A DNA stretch of 30,840 bases from DASWIG01 sp965371445 (GTDB lineage Bacteria; Acidobacteriota; Thermoanaerobaculia; Multivoradales; J023). Positions within the stretch are counted from its first letter, which is position 1. The number at the start of each line of letters is the position of its first letter. Shown one piece after another: positions 1 through 7,827 of this stretch. The position numbers and the translations under genes were made by a program. The stretch lies in assembly GCA_965371445.1 (NCBI GenBank), contig CBDUYN010000124.1, forward strand, positions 1 to 30,840, in the 5' to 3' direction. Below the pieces are notes generated by a model. The model was not told the origin of the DNA, did not search any database, and saw nothing but the letters and a program-made list of their open reading frames with translations.

Positions 1-53
1 CCCATCTGAGCGAGGAGCTCGGCGAGCGTCAAGAGGCCCTTCATTCGGTACAT
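1..53 (-). CDS. Possible N-terminus of a leftward gene, cut by the window edge
   Basis: On the minus strand an ATG at 53-51 opens a frame that stays open to the left edge. It begins MYRMKGLLTLAELLAQMG, a plausible amphipathic helix. The same frame is open upstream to a TGA at 257-255, so the true start could lie further right; a GTG at 110-108 is one alternative. There is no clear ribosome binding site before the ATG. I do not recognise the family, and with 18 residues visible no function can be given. It could also be part of a decayed gene like those nearby. Confidence 0.25.
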   Translation of the reverse strand, partial: MYRMKGLLTLAELLAQM

Positions 54-304
54 AGTGGCGGCGCCCACCAGCTCGCCGGACGGATCGGCGAGCTTGTCGC
101 ATCGTCCCACAAGCTCGCCTGGCGGATCCGGACGCTCGGACGATTCAAGACCGTCCAGGCGGAGCCGTTGGGTGGCGACGACTAGCGGAACCGCCGTTTG
201 GCGGAAGAAATTTCTGCAAATTGTCGATTTCCGGTGTTCTCCTTCGTCATCAAGTCAAAGAGCGGGGAATTCACCCCATTCTCACCACGAACCAGGAGGA
301 CGTC

Positions 305-874
305 ATGAACGCTTCGACGCTGAAGATCTTCGTCACCCACCTCGTCACCGCCTTGATCCTGCTTGCCGCCGGCTCGGCGCTGGCGGCACCCGCCGTGACC
401 GACGCCGGTGAGGCTACGAACCCGGCGGAACGCGCCTTCGGCCAGCTTGTCCGACTCGCCGGCGAATGGCGGGGCACGAGCGCCGCGGGCAAGGACGTCT
501 CGATGCGCTATGAGCTCACCGGCGAAGGCACCGCCGTCGTCGAGCACTTCCAGATGGGCGAGCATCACGACATGCTGACCGTCTATCATCTCGACGCCGG
601 CGCGATCCTGCTCACCCACTACTGCGCCGCCGGCAACCAGCCGCGAATGCGGGCCACGTCGTTTGACGAGGACGGCGAGATCCGCTTCGACTTCGTCGAC
701 GTCACCGGAGTACAGTCCCCCACCGAGGGCCACATGCACCACGCGGTCTTCGGCTTCGAGAGCGACGACCGCTTCACGACCGCCTGGACCTGGCGCGAGG
801 ACGGCGAAGACGCGTTCACCGAGGTGATCCAGGCCGAGCGCGTCACGGCGGCGACGGTCGTGCCGAGCCCCTGA
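305..874 (+). CDS. Small secreted protein, DUF1579-like/lipocalin-like fold
   Basis: This gene encodes 189 residues. The ATG at 305 follows an AGGAGG box at about 295, which favours it over the longer open frame. Residues 1-28 form a signal peptide with a hydrophobic core ending in ALAAP, so the product is exported. The mature part starts with a LAGEWRGTSAAGKDVSMRYE segment and continues with a TVYHLD.....LTHYCAAGNQPRMRA block. That layout resembles small beta-barrel proteins of the DUF1579 or lipocalin-like kind, which have no settled reaction. It lies 29 nt upstream of the YCII remnant on the same strand, so the two may have been cotranscribed. The family assignment is by motif memory and moderate; the secreted, intact nature is clear. 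Confidence 0.75.
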   Translation: MNASTLKIFVTHLVTALILLAAGSALAAPAVTDAGEATNPAERAFGQLVRLAGEWRGTSAAGKDVSMRYELTGEGTAVVEHFQMGEHHDMLTVYHLDAGAILLTHYCAAGNQPRMRATSFDEDGEIRFDFVDVTGVQSPTEGHMHHAVFGFESDDRFTTAWTWREDGEDAFTEVIQAERVTAATVVPSP

Positions 875-903
875 GAACCGACCCTGACCTAGGAGGAACC
901 GAA

Positions 904-1086
904 ATGCCGAGCTACATGTTCTTGCTCTACGACGACCCCAGCGTCTTCGAGGGCTTCTCCCCCGACGAGATGCAGCGCATCCTCGAGAAATACCAAGCCT
1001 GGGGCGAGCAGCTGCGCGCCGACGGACGCTTCTTGAGCGGCGACAAGCTCAAGGACGGCGCGGGCCGCGTGCTGCGCCGCAAGAAC
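904..1086 (+). pseudogene. YCII-related (DGPF) protein, N-terminal half only
   Basis: The ATG at 904 has an AGGAGG box about 10 nt upstream. Residues 1-61 match the start of the YCII/DGPF family: MPSYMFLLYDDPS, then an EKYQAWGEQLRADGRFLSG block, then DKLKDGAGRVLRR. Intact members have about 115-130 residues and continue with a V.DGPFAE-type motif, which is missing here. After about 1086 the frame runs without family resemblance through DNA that encodes a sigma-factor C-terminus in another frame. YCII genes are commonly found directly upstream of ECF42 sigma genes, and the sigma remnant follows at once. A single deletion removing the 3' part of YCII and the 5' part of the sigma gene would explain the arrangement. 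Confidence 0.75.
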
Positions 1087-1087
1087 G

Positions 1088-1426
1088 GCAGCGGCGCCTG
1101 GCGACGCCGAGACCGACTGGCCGTCCATCCTGGCGCGCTACGACGACCTCTACGCGCTCAACCCGTCGCCGATCGTGGCCTTGAACCGTGCCGTCGCCGT
1201 GGCGCGTTGCCAGGGTCCGAGGGAAGGCCTCGCCGCTCTCGACGAAATCGCCGACCATCCGAAGATTTCCGACTATTACCTCTACCCTGCTACTCGAGCG
1301 GAGCTCCTTGTCCGCGCGGGCGACGACGAAGCGGCGGCCGATGCCTACCGTCTGGCCCTGGAGTGTCCGTCGAGCGGGCCGGAGCGCCGGTTCTTGGAAA
1401 AGAAGCTCGCAGCGCTTCTCGGCTGA
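1088..1426 (+). pseudogene. ECF42-type sigma factor, C-terminal TPR-like extension only
   Basis: In the frame shifted by one base from YCII, the DNA encodes the typical end of ECF42 (SigJ/DUF6596-like) sigma factors. Visible blocks are ETDWPSILARYDDL, NPSPIVALNRAVAVARCQG, PREGLAALDEI, YPATRAELLVRAGDDEAA and ERRFLEKKLAALLG, then TGA at 1424. About 110 residues remain of a family that is normally about 400 long. The sigma-2 and sigma-4 DNA-binding regions are absent, and there is no ribosome binding site at the break. It cannot work as a sigma factor. The break lies at about 1084-1100, next to the truncated YCII gene that normally accompanies this family. Confidence 0.75.
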
Positions 1427-1438
1427 GCACAATCTCCG

Positions 1439-1455
1439 GACGACGCGGAGCGTCG
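1439..1455. repeat. Hairpin repeat copy 1
   Basis: The 17-nt sequence GACGACGCGGAGCGTCG occurs here, 12 nt after the sigma remnant's stop, and again identically at 1982-1998. Its core CGACGC-GGA-GCGTCG folds into a 6-bp stem with a 3-nt loop. Both copies sit just outside coding remnants, so it may be a small dispersed palindromic repeat or a terminator stem without a U-tract. Confidence 0.6.
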
Positions 1456-1557
1456 CGACCAGCGCAAGAAGACGCCCGTTCGAGGGTTTCACCCCCGAGC
1501 TCTGCCCGGGTTGCTATGATGCTCTCCACGACGCTACTGCTCCAAGACGTTTCGACG

Positions 1558-1957
1558 ATGTCCTCCCCCACCGGTCAGACCCTAGGTCGCCACCTCCTCG
1601 ACGCTCCGCTCGGCCAGGGCGGCATGGCCCAGGTCTACCGTGCCACGGACACCAAGCTCGGACGCGCCGTGGCGGTCAAGGTGATCCTGGCGCACTTCGC
1701 GGCCGAGGAGCAGGTCGTCGAACGCTTCCTGCGCGAGGCGCGGCTCGCCGCCGGCCTGGAACATCCGCACGTCGTGCCCGTCTACGACTTCGGCGCGTAG
1801 CTGTCGCGTCGCCGACGCCGTGGCCGCGGCTCTCGTCTTCTTGCTCCTGCGCCTCACCTCGCCGCCGCCTGCCAAGTCGCCGACGGAAGAGCCGATGGCT
1901 CAAGCGGAAACGGTGGCGCAAAAAGAGACTGTGGCTCGCGAGGGGGGACCGGCGTGA
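1558..1957 (+). pseudogene. Ser/Thr protein kinase with the catalytic core deleted
   Basis: An ATG at 1558 (or 1516) starts a bacterial Ser/Thr kinase. It has the glycine loop GQGGMAQVYRATD, the VAVKVI lysine strand, and an alpha-C/beta-4 segment FLREARLAAGLEHPHVVPVYD. The frame then meets TAG at 1798. The HRD and DFG catalytic motifs and the rest of the C-lobe are absent. Directly after, in another frame, a coding-like stretch reads VADAVAAALVFLLLRL and then a Pro/Ala/Glu-rich tail ending at TGA 1955. It looks like a transmembrane segment and the extreme C-terminus of a membrane kinase. The locus is best read as a kinase with its middle removed, because both ends remain. The N-lobe identification is strong; the tail belonging to the same gene is inferred. 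Confidence 0.65.
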
Positions 1958-1961
1958 AGGG

Positions 1962-1975
1962 TCAAGCGCGCTTGA
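1962..1975. terminator. Perfect 14-bp palindrome between convergent remnants
   Basis: TCAAGCGCGCTTGA is a perfect palindrome. It lies 5 nt after the kinase remnant's stop and before the convergent FG-GAP gene end, next to the second hairpin repeat. It may help terminate transcription from either side, but it has no T-tract. Confidence 0.35.
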
Positions 1976-1981
1976 GCTCGT

Positions 1982-1998
1982 GACGACGCGGAGCGTCG
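1982..1998. repeat. Hairpin repeat copy 2
   Basis: This is the second copy of the 17-nt sequence at 1439-1455. Here the stem is one pair longer, ACGACGC-GGA-GCGTCGT (1983-1999). It ends 3 nt from the stop codon of the minus-strand FG-GAP gene, so it could act as that gene's terminator stem. Confidence 0.55.
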
Positions 1999-2001
1999 TT
2001 A

Positions 2002-2627
2002 CTAGTTGCCGGTTGGATCGTTCAAGAGCACAATGACTTCGTCGGCGAGCTCGTCGATCAGCGCGAGGTCGAGGTCGCGGTCGTTGTCGACGTCGAGCAG
2101 CAGGGAGCAAGAGCCCGCCCCGGTGGCCTCGAACGTCTGTTGCAAGAAAAAGCCACCGGCACCGTCGTTGGCGAAAAGCGACCAGCCTCCGTAGAAGCGC
2201 GACACCATCCAATCGAGATCGCCGTCGCCGTCGAGGTCGCCGAGAACGAGTAGCCCTCTCGGCGCAGCGTGCTACCGTCGGCGGCGCGGACATCGTGCGA
2301 CAAGATCACCGTCACGCTTTCGCCGGCGGCGAAAACGCGGTCGGGTTGGAGCGTCAATCGGTGACGACCGCGCGAGAAGGTGATCTCCCCCTGGACGGTT
2401 CCGCTCCAGCGGCCGAAGGCCCAGAAGCCGCGCAGCGCCACGATCGAGGCGGGATCGAGCTGGCGGTCGAAGTCGACGACGATGGCGCCGTTGCGCGGCG
2501 CGGTGAGGCTTCGCGGGGAAGGCTCGACGCCGACCACCTGGAGCTGGCCTTGGGTCGGGCCGGTGAGGCCGAGGTAGAGCAGCAGGCCGACAAGAGTCGG
2601 GACCCTACTGGATCCTGAAAGGTGCAT
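2002..2627 (-). pseudogene. Secreted Ig-like/FG-GAP repeat protein, interrupted
   Basis: The minus-strand ATG at 2627 overlaps the end of the ankyrin gene by 23 nt. It starts a protein with a signal peptide (core LVGLLLYLGLTG, ending near TQGQ), then an Ig-like (Big_5-type) domain with SLTAPRNGAIVVDFDRQLDP and VFAAGESVTVILSHDVRAAD. At about 2245 the reading frame changes. The domain's frame becomes meaningless, while the next frame reads LGDLDGDGDLDWMVSRFYGG, then LLDVDNDRDLDLALIDE, and stops at 2002. Those are calcium-binding FG-GAP/VCBS beta-propeller repeats. Related proteins have a linker and several repeats, so bases are probably missing at the join and not just one. As written it does not encode a complete protein. 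Confidence 0.7.
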
Positions 2628-5514
2628 CGGTTTTCAGGGGCTGCTCCTTGGCGCCGGCCTCGCGCAGCATTCGGATCAATTTGTGGTTTTCGGCCTCTTG
2701 TGCGACGATGAGAGCCGTCGGACCGCGCTCCACCCATTCCCGGGCGTCGACGTCACAACCGGCCTCGAGCAGCCGCCGGACGATGTCTTCGTGGCCGTCT
2801 CGCACCGCCAGGATCAGGGCGGTGGAGCCGTCGTGGCGGCGGGCGTTTGGCGAGGCGCCGGCCGCGAGGCGCTTGCTCACCTGCTGGGTCTCTCCGACCA
2901 TCAAGTCCCAGAGCATGTCGATCTCGGGCCAGCCGTCTTTGGAGGCCCCTGCCTCCTCCAGCACACGGGCGACCTCCTCGTATTGGTCCGCCACCTCCTC
3001 GATGTCGATCGACGACGCCAGGCTCATGGCCCGCATCCACGCCGTCAAACCGTAGCGATCGCGGATCTTGAGGTCGGCCCCGGCATCGATCAAGGTGCGT
3101 GTCGAGAGCGCGAATTCGCCGGTGCGGCCAAAAAAGCCGACGTCGCGCTCCACGGCATGCATCAAGGCCGTCCGGCCGTCGGCTCCAAGCTGGTCGGGGT
3201 CGGCCCCGGCATCGAGGAGCAGCTTCAGGATGGCGTCGCGCTCGGCGGAAGGGCAGATCGCGGCACAGGCCAGGGGCGTCGAGCGCGGGCTACCGACCAG
3301 CCCGCTCGACTTGTTGACGTCGGCGCCGTCGGCGATCAGCTCCCGGAGCATCTCGTGCTGTCCGGCCTCGGCGGCGGCCATCACAGCCGTGCGGTTGAAA
3401 ACGTCGAAGCCGTCGAGCTCCACCCCTGGCACCGCCAGCAGCTCGCGGACCTTGTCGAGGTCTCCGAAGGCGGCGTGGCGAGGGAGCTCGTCCTGGCTCT
3501 TGAAGGTCAGGTCGTCGGCCGCGATCTCTTCCTCGACGTCGCGGTCGAGGTAGGCCAGCTTCGGCGACACGGAGCCGCGGACCATCTCGACGAGCTCGGT
3601 CGCGCCCGCGGCCTCGGCGGCCTTCAACGGGTTGTCGGAGGACATGCCGGTCATGATCGACGTCGCGTTGGAGCCAGCGTCGAGCAACTGGCGGGTCATC
3701 GTCAGATCGGTGCTTCGGACCGCCACGTCGAGGGCCAGAGGAAACCCCGCCGCGCTGGCGTCGACGGAGCATCCCGCGGCGATGAGCCGCCTTACGAGCT
3801 CGTTGCTGCCGCTCTGGGCCGCCGCCACGATGGCCGGTAGGCCGTCCGTGCCGCGGGCGTCGGCGCTCGTACCCGCCGCGAGGAGCTCCTCGACGCGTTG
3901 AACGTGTCCGGCCGTCGCCGCCACCACCAGGCGCAGCTCCGCCTCGCCGTGAGGCACGGCGCCCGCTTTTTCCAGCAGCTCGAGGGCCTTGCGGCAACGC
4001 TCCAGGCGCCCGCGGCGCTGGTCGGTCTTGTTCGCCGTCTTGCTGAAAAGCTCGCTCAGGTCGGGACCGTCGAAGATCGGTTCGGTCCGGGCGAAGGCTT
4101 CTCCTAGGCGGGAGCGTTCCTCGTCCTCGACGAGCGGGGCCTTGGCGAGCGACCAGGCGGTGAGGCCGAGCTCGTCCTCGAGGTTGGGGTCGGCGCCGGC
4201 TTCGAGCAGGGCCGGCACGGCCTTGCGCAGCGGCGCGCCGTGACGGTACGCGAGGTGCACCGCGTACATCAGGGGAGTGCGCTCGAAGGTGCCGCGCTGG
4301 TCGACGTCGGCGCCGGAGTCGAGCAGCAGACGCATCGCCTGTCCGCTTTGCCGATGCCAGGATTCCGCGGCGCAGGCGAGCGGGGTCGAGCCGCGTTGCT
4401 TCTCGTAGTGTTTGGCGACGTTCAAGTCGGCCCCGGCGTCGATTAAAAGACGCGCCGCGTCGAGTTGCAGAGTGGCCAGGGCCTCCTTCACGGCCAGGCC
4501 CATCTCCTTGGCGATTTCACGCTCCTGAGGCCTGGCGAGGAGCTCCCGGAGCTCCTCCAGTTGACCCTCGCGGGCCGCGTACTGGATGTCGAACGTCCAT
4601 TGCATGAAACCGCCTTCGTGCTGCTTCATCCCTTGGTTGAAACCGAGCTCCTCGAAGTGGGTACGCCCGATCTCTTCCGAGTAATGGGGCAAGAGCTCGT
4701 GGTAGAGCTCCCAGGCCTCGGAGTACTCCGCGTCCTGGAGCAGCGTCCCTTCGATGCTCTCGGCGTCCGGCGGGTGAACGCCCGCCTCGAGGAAAAATCG
4801 CACCAGCAGCTGTGAATCCTCCGACGTGCTGGGACGTAGCGACCTTTCGACGGCACGCTCGAGCGGGGAGCGGTAGTCGAGGCCACGCCGGTAGACGTCG
4901 GCCCCGGCGTCGAGAAGGAGCCTGGCGAGCCGCAGGTCGGGCAGCACGAAAGAGAGCGCCGTCGAGAAGCCGACGTGGTTGACGTCGGCGCCGGCCTGGA
5001 GCAGCTCGAGGACCATCTCCTCGTCGCGTTTTTGCACCGCGATGGTCAACGCCGTGTCCTGGGTGATCTCACTCACCTGGTTGACGTCTTCCCCGGCCGC
5101 GAGCCCCTCCTTCAAGAGCTCCAGATCGCGGGTCCGGGCGGCGCGCAGAAGGGTCCCTTCCATGCTCGTGACCGCGGCGACGAACCGGTCGTCGACCTGC
5201 TCGGCAGCCGCCTGCATGGCCCACTCGGAAAGCTCGCCGACGCTCATCAGGTCTTCGTCGGAGCGCATGTCAAGAGACGATTCGACAAAAAGCGTCAGGC
5301 GTTCCTCGAAGTTCAGGGCTTCCAGGTCGCTCAGACGGGCGCCGGCTCCGGCCAGCGCCCGTAGGATCGTGATCTGGCGTTCGCGGGCGGCGAGCTGAAT
5401 CGGGGTGGCCCCGTCGGCCAGAGTCGCCGAGACGTCGGTTCCGTCGGCGATCAGCTCGCGGACTTTTTCCAGGTCTCCGGCTCGGATGGCGGCCTCCAAC
5501 TTGTTTTGCCTCAT
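2605..5514 (-). CDS. Large cytoplasmic ankyrin repeat protein
   Basis: This gene encodes 969 residues with no signal peptide or membrane segment, so it is probably a cytoplasmic protein-interaction scaffold. Ankyrin repeats run along the whole length, seen as many LL.AGADV.. turns with TPL..A or TALI.A starts. Two stretches are clearly duplicated. One around residue 373 (STPLACAAESW, then RLLLDSGADVDQRG, then LGLTAW) returns near residue 743 (STPLACAAICP, then KLLLDAGADPDQLG, then YGLTAW). LVRRLIAAGCSVDA near 565 returns as IVRRLLEAGCDVDA near 905. The start codon follows the upstream FAD/4Fe-4S gene's stop by 39 nt with only a weak purine stretch, so cotranscription is likely. The binding partner is unknown. 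Confidence 0.9.
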   Translation of the reverse strand: MRQNKLEAAIRAGDLEKVRELIADGTDVSATLADGATPIQLAARERQITILRALAGAGARLSDLEALNFEERLTLFVESSLDMRSDEDLMSVGELSEWAMQAAAEQVDDRFVAAVTSMEGTLLRAARTRDLELLKEGLAAGEDVNQVSEITQDTALTIAVQKRDEEMVLELLQAGADVNHVGFSTALSFVLPDLRLARLLLDAGADVYRRGLDYRSPLERAVERSLRPSTSEDSQLLVRFFLEAGVHPPDAESIEGTLLQDAEYSEAWELYHELLPHYSEEIGRTHFEELGFNQGMKQHEGGFMQWTFDIQYAAREGQLEELRELLARPQEREIAKEMGLAVKEALATLQLDAARLLIDAGADLNVAKHYEKQRGSTPLACAAESWHRQSGQAMRLLLDSGADVDQRGTFERTPLMYAVHLAYRHGAPLRKAVPALLEAGADPNLEDELGLTAWSLAKAPLVEDEERSRLGEAFARTEPIFDGPDLSELFSKTANKTDQRRGRLERCRKALELLEKAGAVPHGEAELRLVVAATAGHVQRVEELLAAGTSADARGTDGLPAIVAAAQSGSNELVRRLIAAGCSVDASAAGFPLALDVAVRSTDLTMTRQLLDAGSNATSIMTGMSSDNPLKAAEAAGATELVEMVRGSVSPKLAYLDRDVEEEIAADDLTFKSQDELPRHAAFGDLDKVRELLAVPGVELDGFDVFNRTAVMAAAEAGQHEMLRELIADGADVNKSSGLVGSPRSTPLACAAICPSAERDAILKLLLDAGADPDQLGADGRTALMHAVERDVGFFGRTGEFALSTRTLIDAGADLKIRDRYGLTAWMRAMSLASSIDIEEVADQYEEVARVLEEAGASKDGWPEIDMLWDLMVGETQQVSKRLAAGASPNARRHDGSTALILAVRDGHEDIVRRLLEAGCDVDAREWVERGPTALIVAQEAENHKLIRMLREAGAKEQPLKTDAPFRIQ

Positions 5515-5553
5515 GGTCTCACTCTATATTCAATCGCTTCGGATTTCCACTTC

Positions 5554-7827
5554 CTACTCCGTGGAAGCCTGAGCGTCGGTGCTGTAGGAGAGCGTGTCCA
5601 TCGGACACACGGTCACACACACGCCGCAGCCGATGCAAGAGGACGTGGCGTTGTCGAGCGGCTCCTGCTTCAGGGCGTACTGCATGACGTCGATCCCCAC
5701 CTGGCAGCCGCGCGAGCACTCGTTGCAGGCGATGCACTTGTCGTTCGCGACGATCGAGAACCGCGACCAGCCGAAGCGGGTGTAGAGCCGCGAGGAGAGC
5801 TCCATCATCTTCGCCAAAGGACACCAGTAGCGGCACCAGACCTTGCCGCCCAGGAACGGATAGAGGGTGACCGGCAAGATGCCCACCAGCCACACGTCGA
5901 CGCCGATCTGGTAGAGGTACGTCCCCCAGTCGGCGGTCTTGACGAGCCCGTAGGAGTCGCGAAAGAGCCTCGCCAGCGTCACCGCGACGGCGAAGACGAG
6001 GACGAGCCGCCCCATGGCCTCCCACCGGATCGACTGCCGTCCCTTGGGCGCCAGATGGCGCCAACGGTCGCCGAAGGTCTCGGCCAGGCCGCCGCAGCCG
6101 CAGATCCACGAGCAGTAGCGTTTGCCGTTATAGAGAACGAAGACCGGGATCACGACGAAGGTCAACGCGATCCCCCAGATCACCCAGATCTGATGAGGAT
6201 CGTAAAGCCAGGTGTAGAAAAAGAGCGGCCAGGCGTAGACGATGCCGTAGGAGCGCCAAGCCTGCTCGGCGAACTGCGGATCCGAGGCCAGTTGCTCGCC
6301 CACCCACTGGTATTTGACCGCCCACTGAAAAAGGAATTCCGGTACGAGGAAAAAAAAGAACCACTGAAAGGCCAGGAGCGAGGTGAAGCGCAGGATCTGG
6401 AGCCGGTCGTTGCGGTCGAGGCCCCACCGTTTCAAGGCGAGGATCCCGAAGACCGTCATGAGCACGGTGTAGAGGACCGTGTACCAGAACGACCAGGGGC
6501 GGTCGAAAAACGACAGCAAGGCGTATCCCCAGCCGCGGTAGGGCCAGAATTCCTGGCCGCCGCCGAGCTTGATGCCGTAGGTGGAGTACCAGACCATGAA
6601 GGAAAGCCCCAGCCACGACCACCGGTCGCCCCGCAACCCGGTCACGACGAGGGCGGCGACACCGAGCGCCGCGACAAGAGCGCCGAGCGCGGGCGTCAGC
6701 CACTCCAAGGCGCCTTCGAGCGGCACGGCTCCGCCGGCGGCGGGACCGAGGAACCAGAGGCCCGCCAGGGTCAGGACGCTCGCGAGCGTCGAACGTAGAA
6801 GCGAGCCGCCCTCCCAGTCGTTCTCCAACCGTACGCCGAGGCTCTTCAGGAACCGTACCGGAAGCTCGGCGCCGATCAGGGCGAAGGCATGGTCCATCGG
6901 CGCCGTCCTCTCCTCCTCCTCGCCATCGACGAGAGCGACGTAGCGCACCTCGCCGTCCTCAAAAGACAGGACGTTCGAGTGAAGCTCCACCTCGATTCGA
7001 TGTGCTGCGACGGCTTCCTCGAGCTGCCGGCGGTTGTCCTTGAAGATGCGGGTGAATTCGCTTCCCCGGTGTAGTAGGCGTACCCGGTTGCGCGCCGCGA
7101 GCGTCAGGGCCGCCTCGACCGCGCTGTTGCCTCCCCCGACGACGACGACGTTCTCGTCGTGGTACTTGGTCGGCGAATAGAGCCGGTGGTAGACCTCCTC
7201 GCGTTCCTCGCCGGGGACGCCAAGCTTGCGCGGGTTGCCGCGCTGTCCCGTGGCGAGGACCACCTTGCGGCTACGGTAAGTGCCTTTGGGAGTTGTAGCC
7301 CGGAAGGTGCCGTCGCTTTCCTTCGCGAGCCCCGTCAGAGGCTCTTCGGTGCGAACGTCGAGGCCGTTCGTGTCGACGATCTGGTGCCAGCGGTGGACGA
7401 GATCTTCTTTGCGGGCGCCGTCGAGCCAGAGCTTCCCCTTGGCGGGCTCGGAATCGGGCTCGGCGTAGATCCACTTGCCCTCGGGGAAGTTCTCGATCGT
7501 GTTGGCGATCCTCTCCTTTTCGAGGACGACGGCGCGCCAGCCGCGCTCCTGCGCCGCCAGGGCGGCATTGAGGCCCGAGGCGCCCGCGCCGACGACGAGG
7601 ACGTCGAGGACGTCGTCCGCCGGGCGCTGGCGCATCTCCGGCAGGGCGGCGAGGTGCTCGATCACCTCCACTCCCTGCGCCATGGCCAGCTTGATCACCG
7701 GTGCACCGGCCAGGTCGCCGATGACGTGAAGCCCCCGGACGTTGGATGCGAAGCCTTTGCCGAGCACGGGGCGCCGGCTGTCGCCGCTACCGCTTTCGAG
7801 GACGCTTTCAAGCCACCGCCGAATCAC
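5554..7827 (-). CDS. FAD/NAD(P) oxidoreductase fused to NosR/NapH-like membrane 4Fe-4S protein
   Basis: The predicted protein has 757 residues. The start is a GTG at 7827 whose last two bases begin the upstream gene's TGA, giving a GTGA overlap and translational coupling. The N-terminal third is a thioredoxin-reductase-like flavoprotein with VVGAGASGLNAAL near residue 74 (FAD) and VVVVGGGNSAVEAAL near 224 (NAD(P)H). The redox CxxC of true thioredoxin reductase is not visible. Residues from about 335 to 690 hold about eight membrane segments with YCSWICGCGG near 569 and WCRYWCPLAK near 659, as in NosR/NapH/CcoG proteins. The C-terminus carries two ferredoxin motifs, CIACNECSRGC and CIGCGVCVTVC, for two [4Fe-4S] clusters. 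It probably moves electrons from NAD(P)H through FAD and the clusters to a membrane or periplasmic acceptor, which is not identified. Confidence 0.88.
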   Translation of the reverse strand: MIRRWLESVLESGSGDSRRPVLGKGFASNVRGLHVIGDLAGAPVIKLAMAQGVEVIEHLAALPEMRQRPADDVLDVLVVGAGASGLNAALAAQERGWRAVVLEKERIANTIENFPEGKWIYAEPDSEPAKGKLWLDGARKEDLVHRWHQIVDTNGLDVRTEEPLTGLAKESDGTFRATTPKGTYRSRKVVLATGQRGNPRKLGVPGEEREEVYHRLYSPTKYHDENVVVVGGGNSAVEAALTLAARNRVRLLHRGSEFTRIFKDNRRQLEEAVAAHRIEVELHSNVLSFEDGEVRYVALVDGEEEERTAPMDHAFALIGAELPVRFLKSLGVRLENDWEGGSLLRSTLASVLTLAGLWFLGPAAGGAVPLEGALEWLTPALGALVAALGVAALVVTGLRGDRWSWLGLSFMVWYSTYGIKLGGGQEFWPYRGWGYALLSFFDRPWSFWYTVLYTVLMTVFGILALKRWGLDRNDRLQILRFTSLLAFQWFFFFLVPEFLFQWAVKYQWVGEQLASDPQFAEQAWRSYGIVYAWPLFFYTWLYDPHQIWVIWGIALTFVVIPVFVLYNGKRYCSWICGCGGLAETFGDRWRHLAPKGRQSIRWEAMGRLVLVFAVAVTLARLFRDSYGLVKTADWGTYLYQIGVDVWLVGILPVTLYPFLGGKVWCRYWCPLAKMMELSSRLYTRFGWSRFSIVANDKCIACNECSRGCQVGIDVMQYALKQEPLDNATSSCIGCGVCVTVCPMDTLSYSTDAQASTE

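Noticed and set aside
5506..6798. A 430-codon plus-strand frame opposite the FAD/4Fe-4S gene
   Set aside because: The minus strand has flavin, membrane and iron-sulfur motifs in order. The plus-strand product is a low-complexity shadow.
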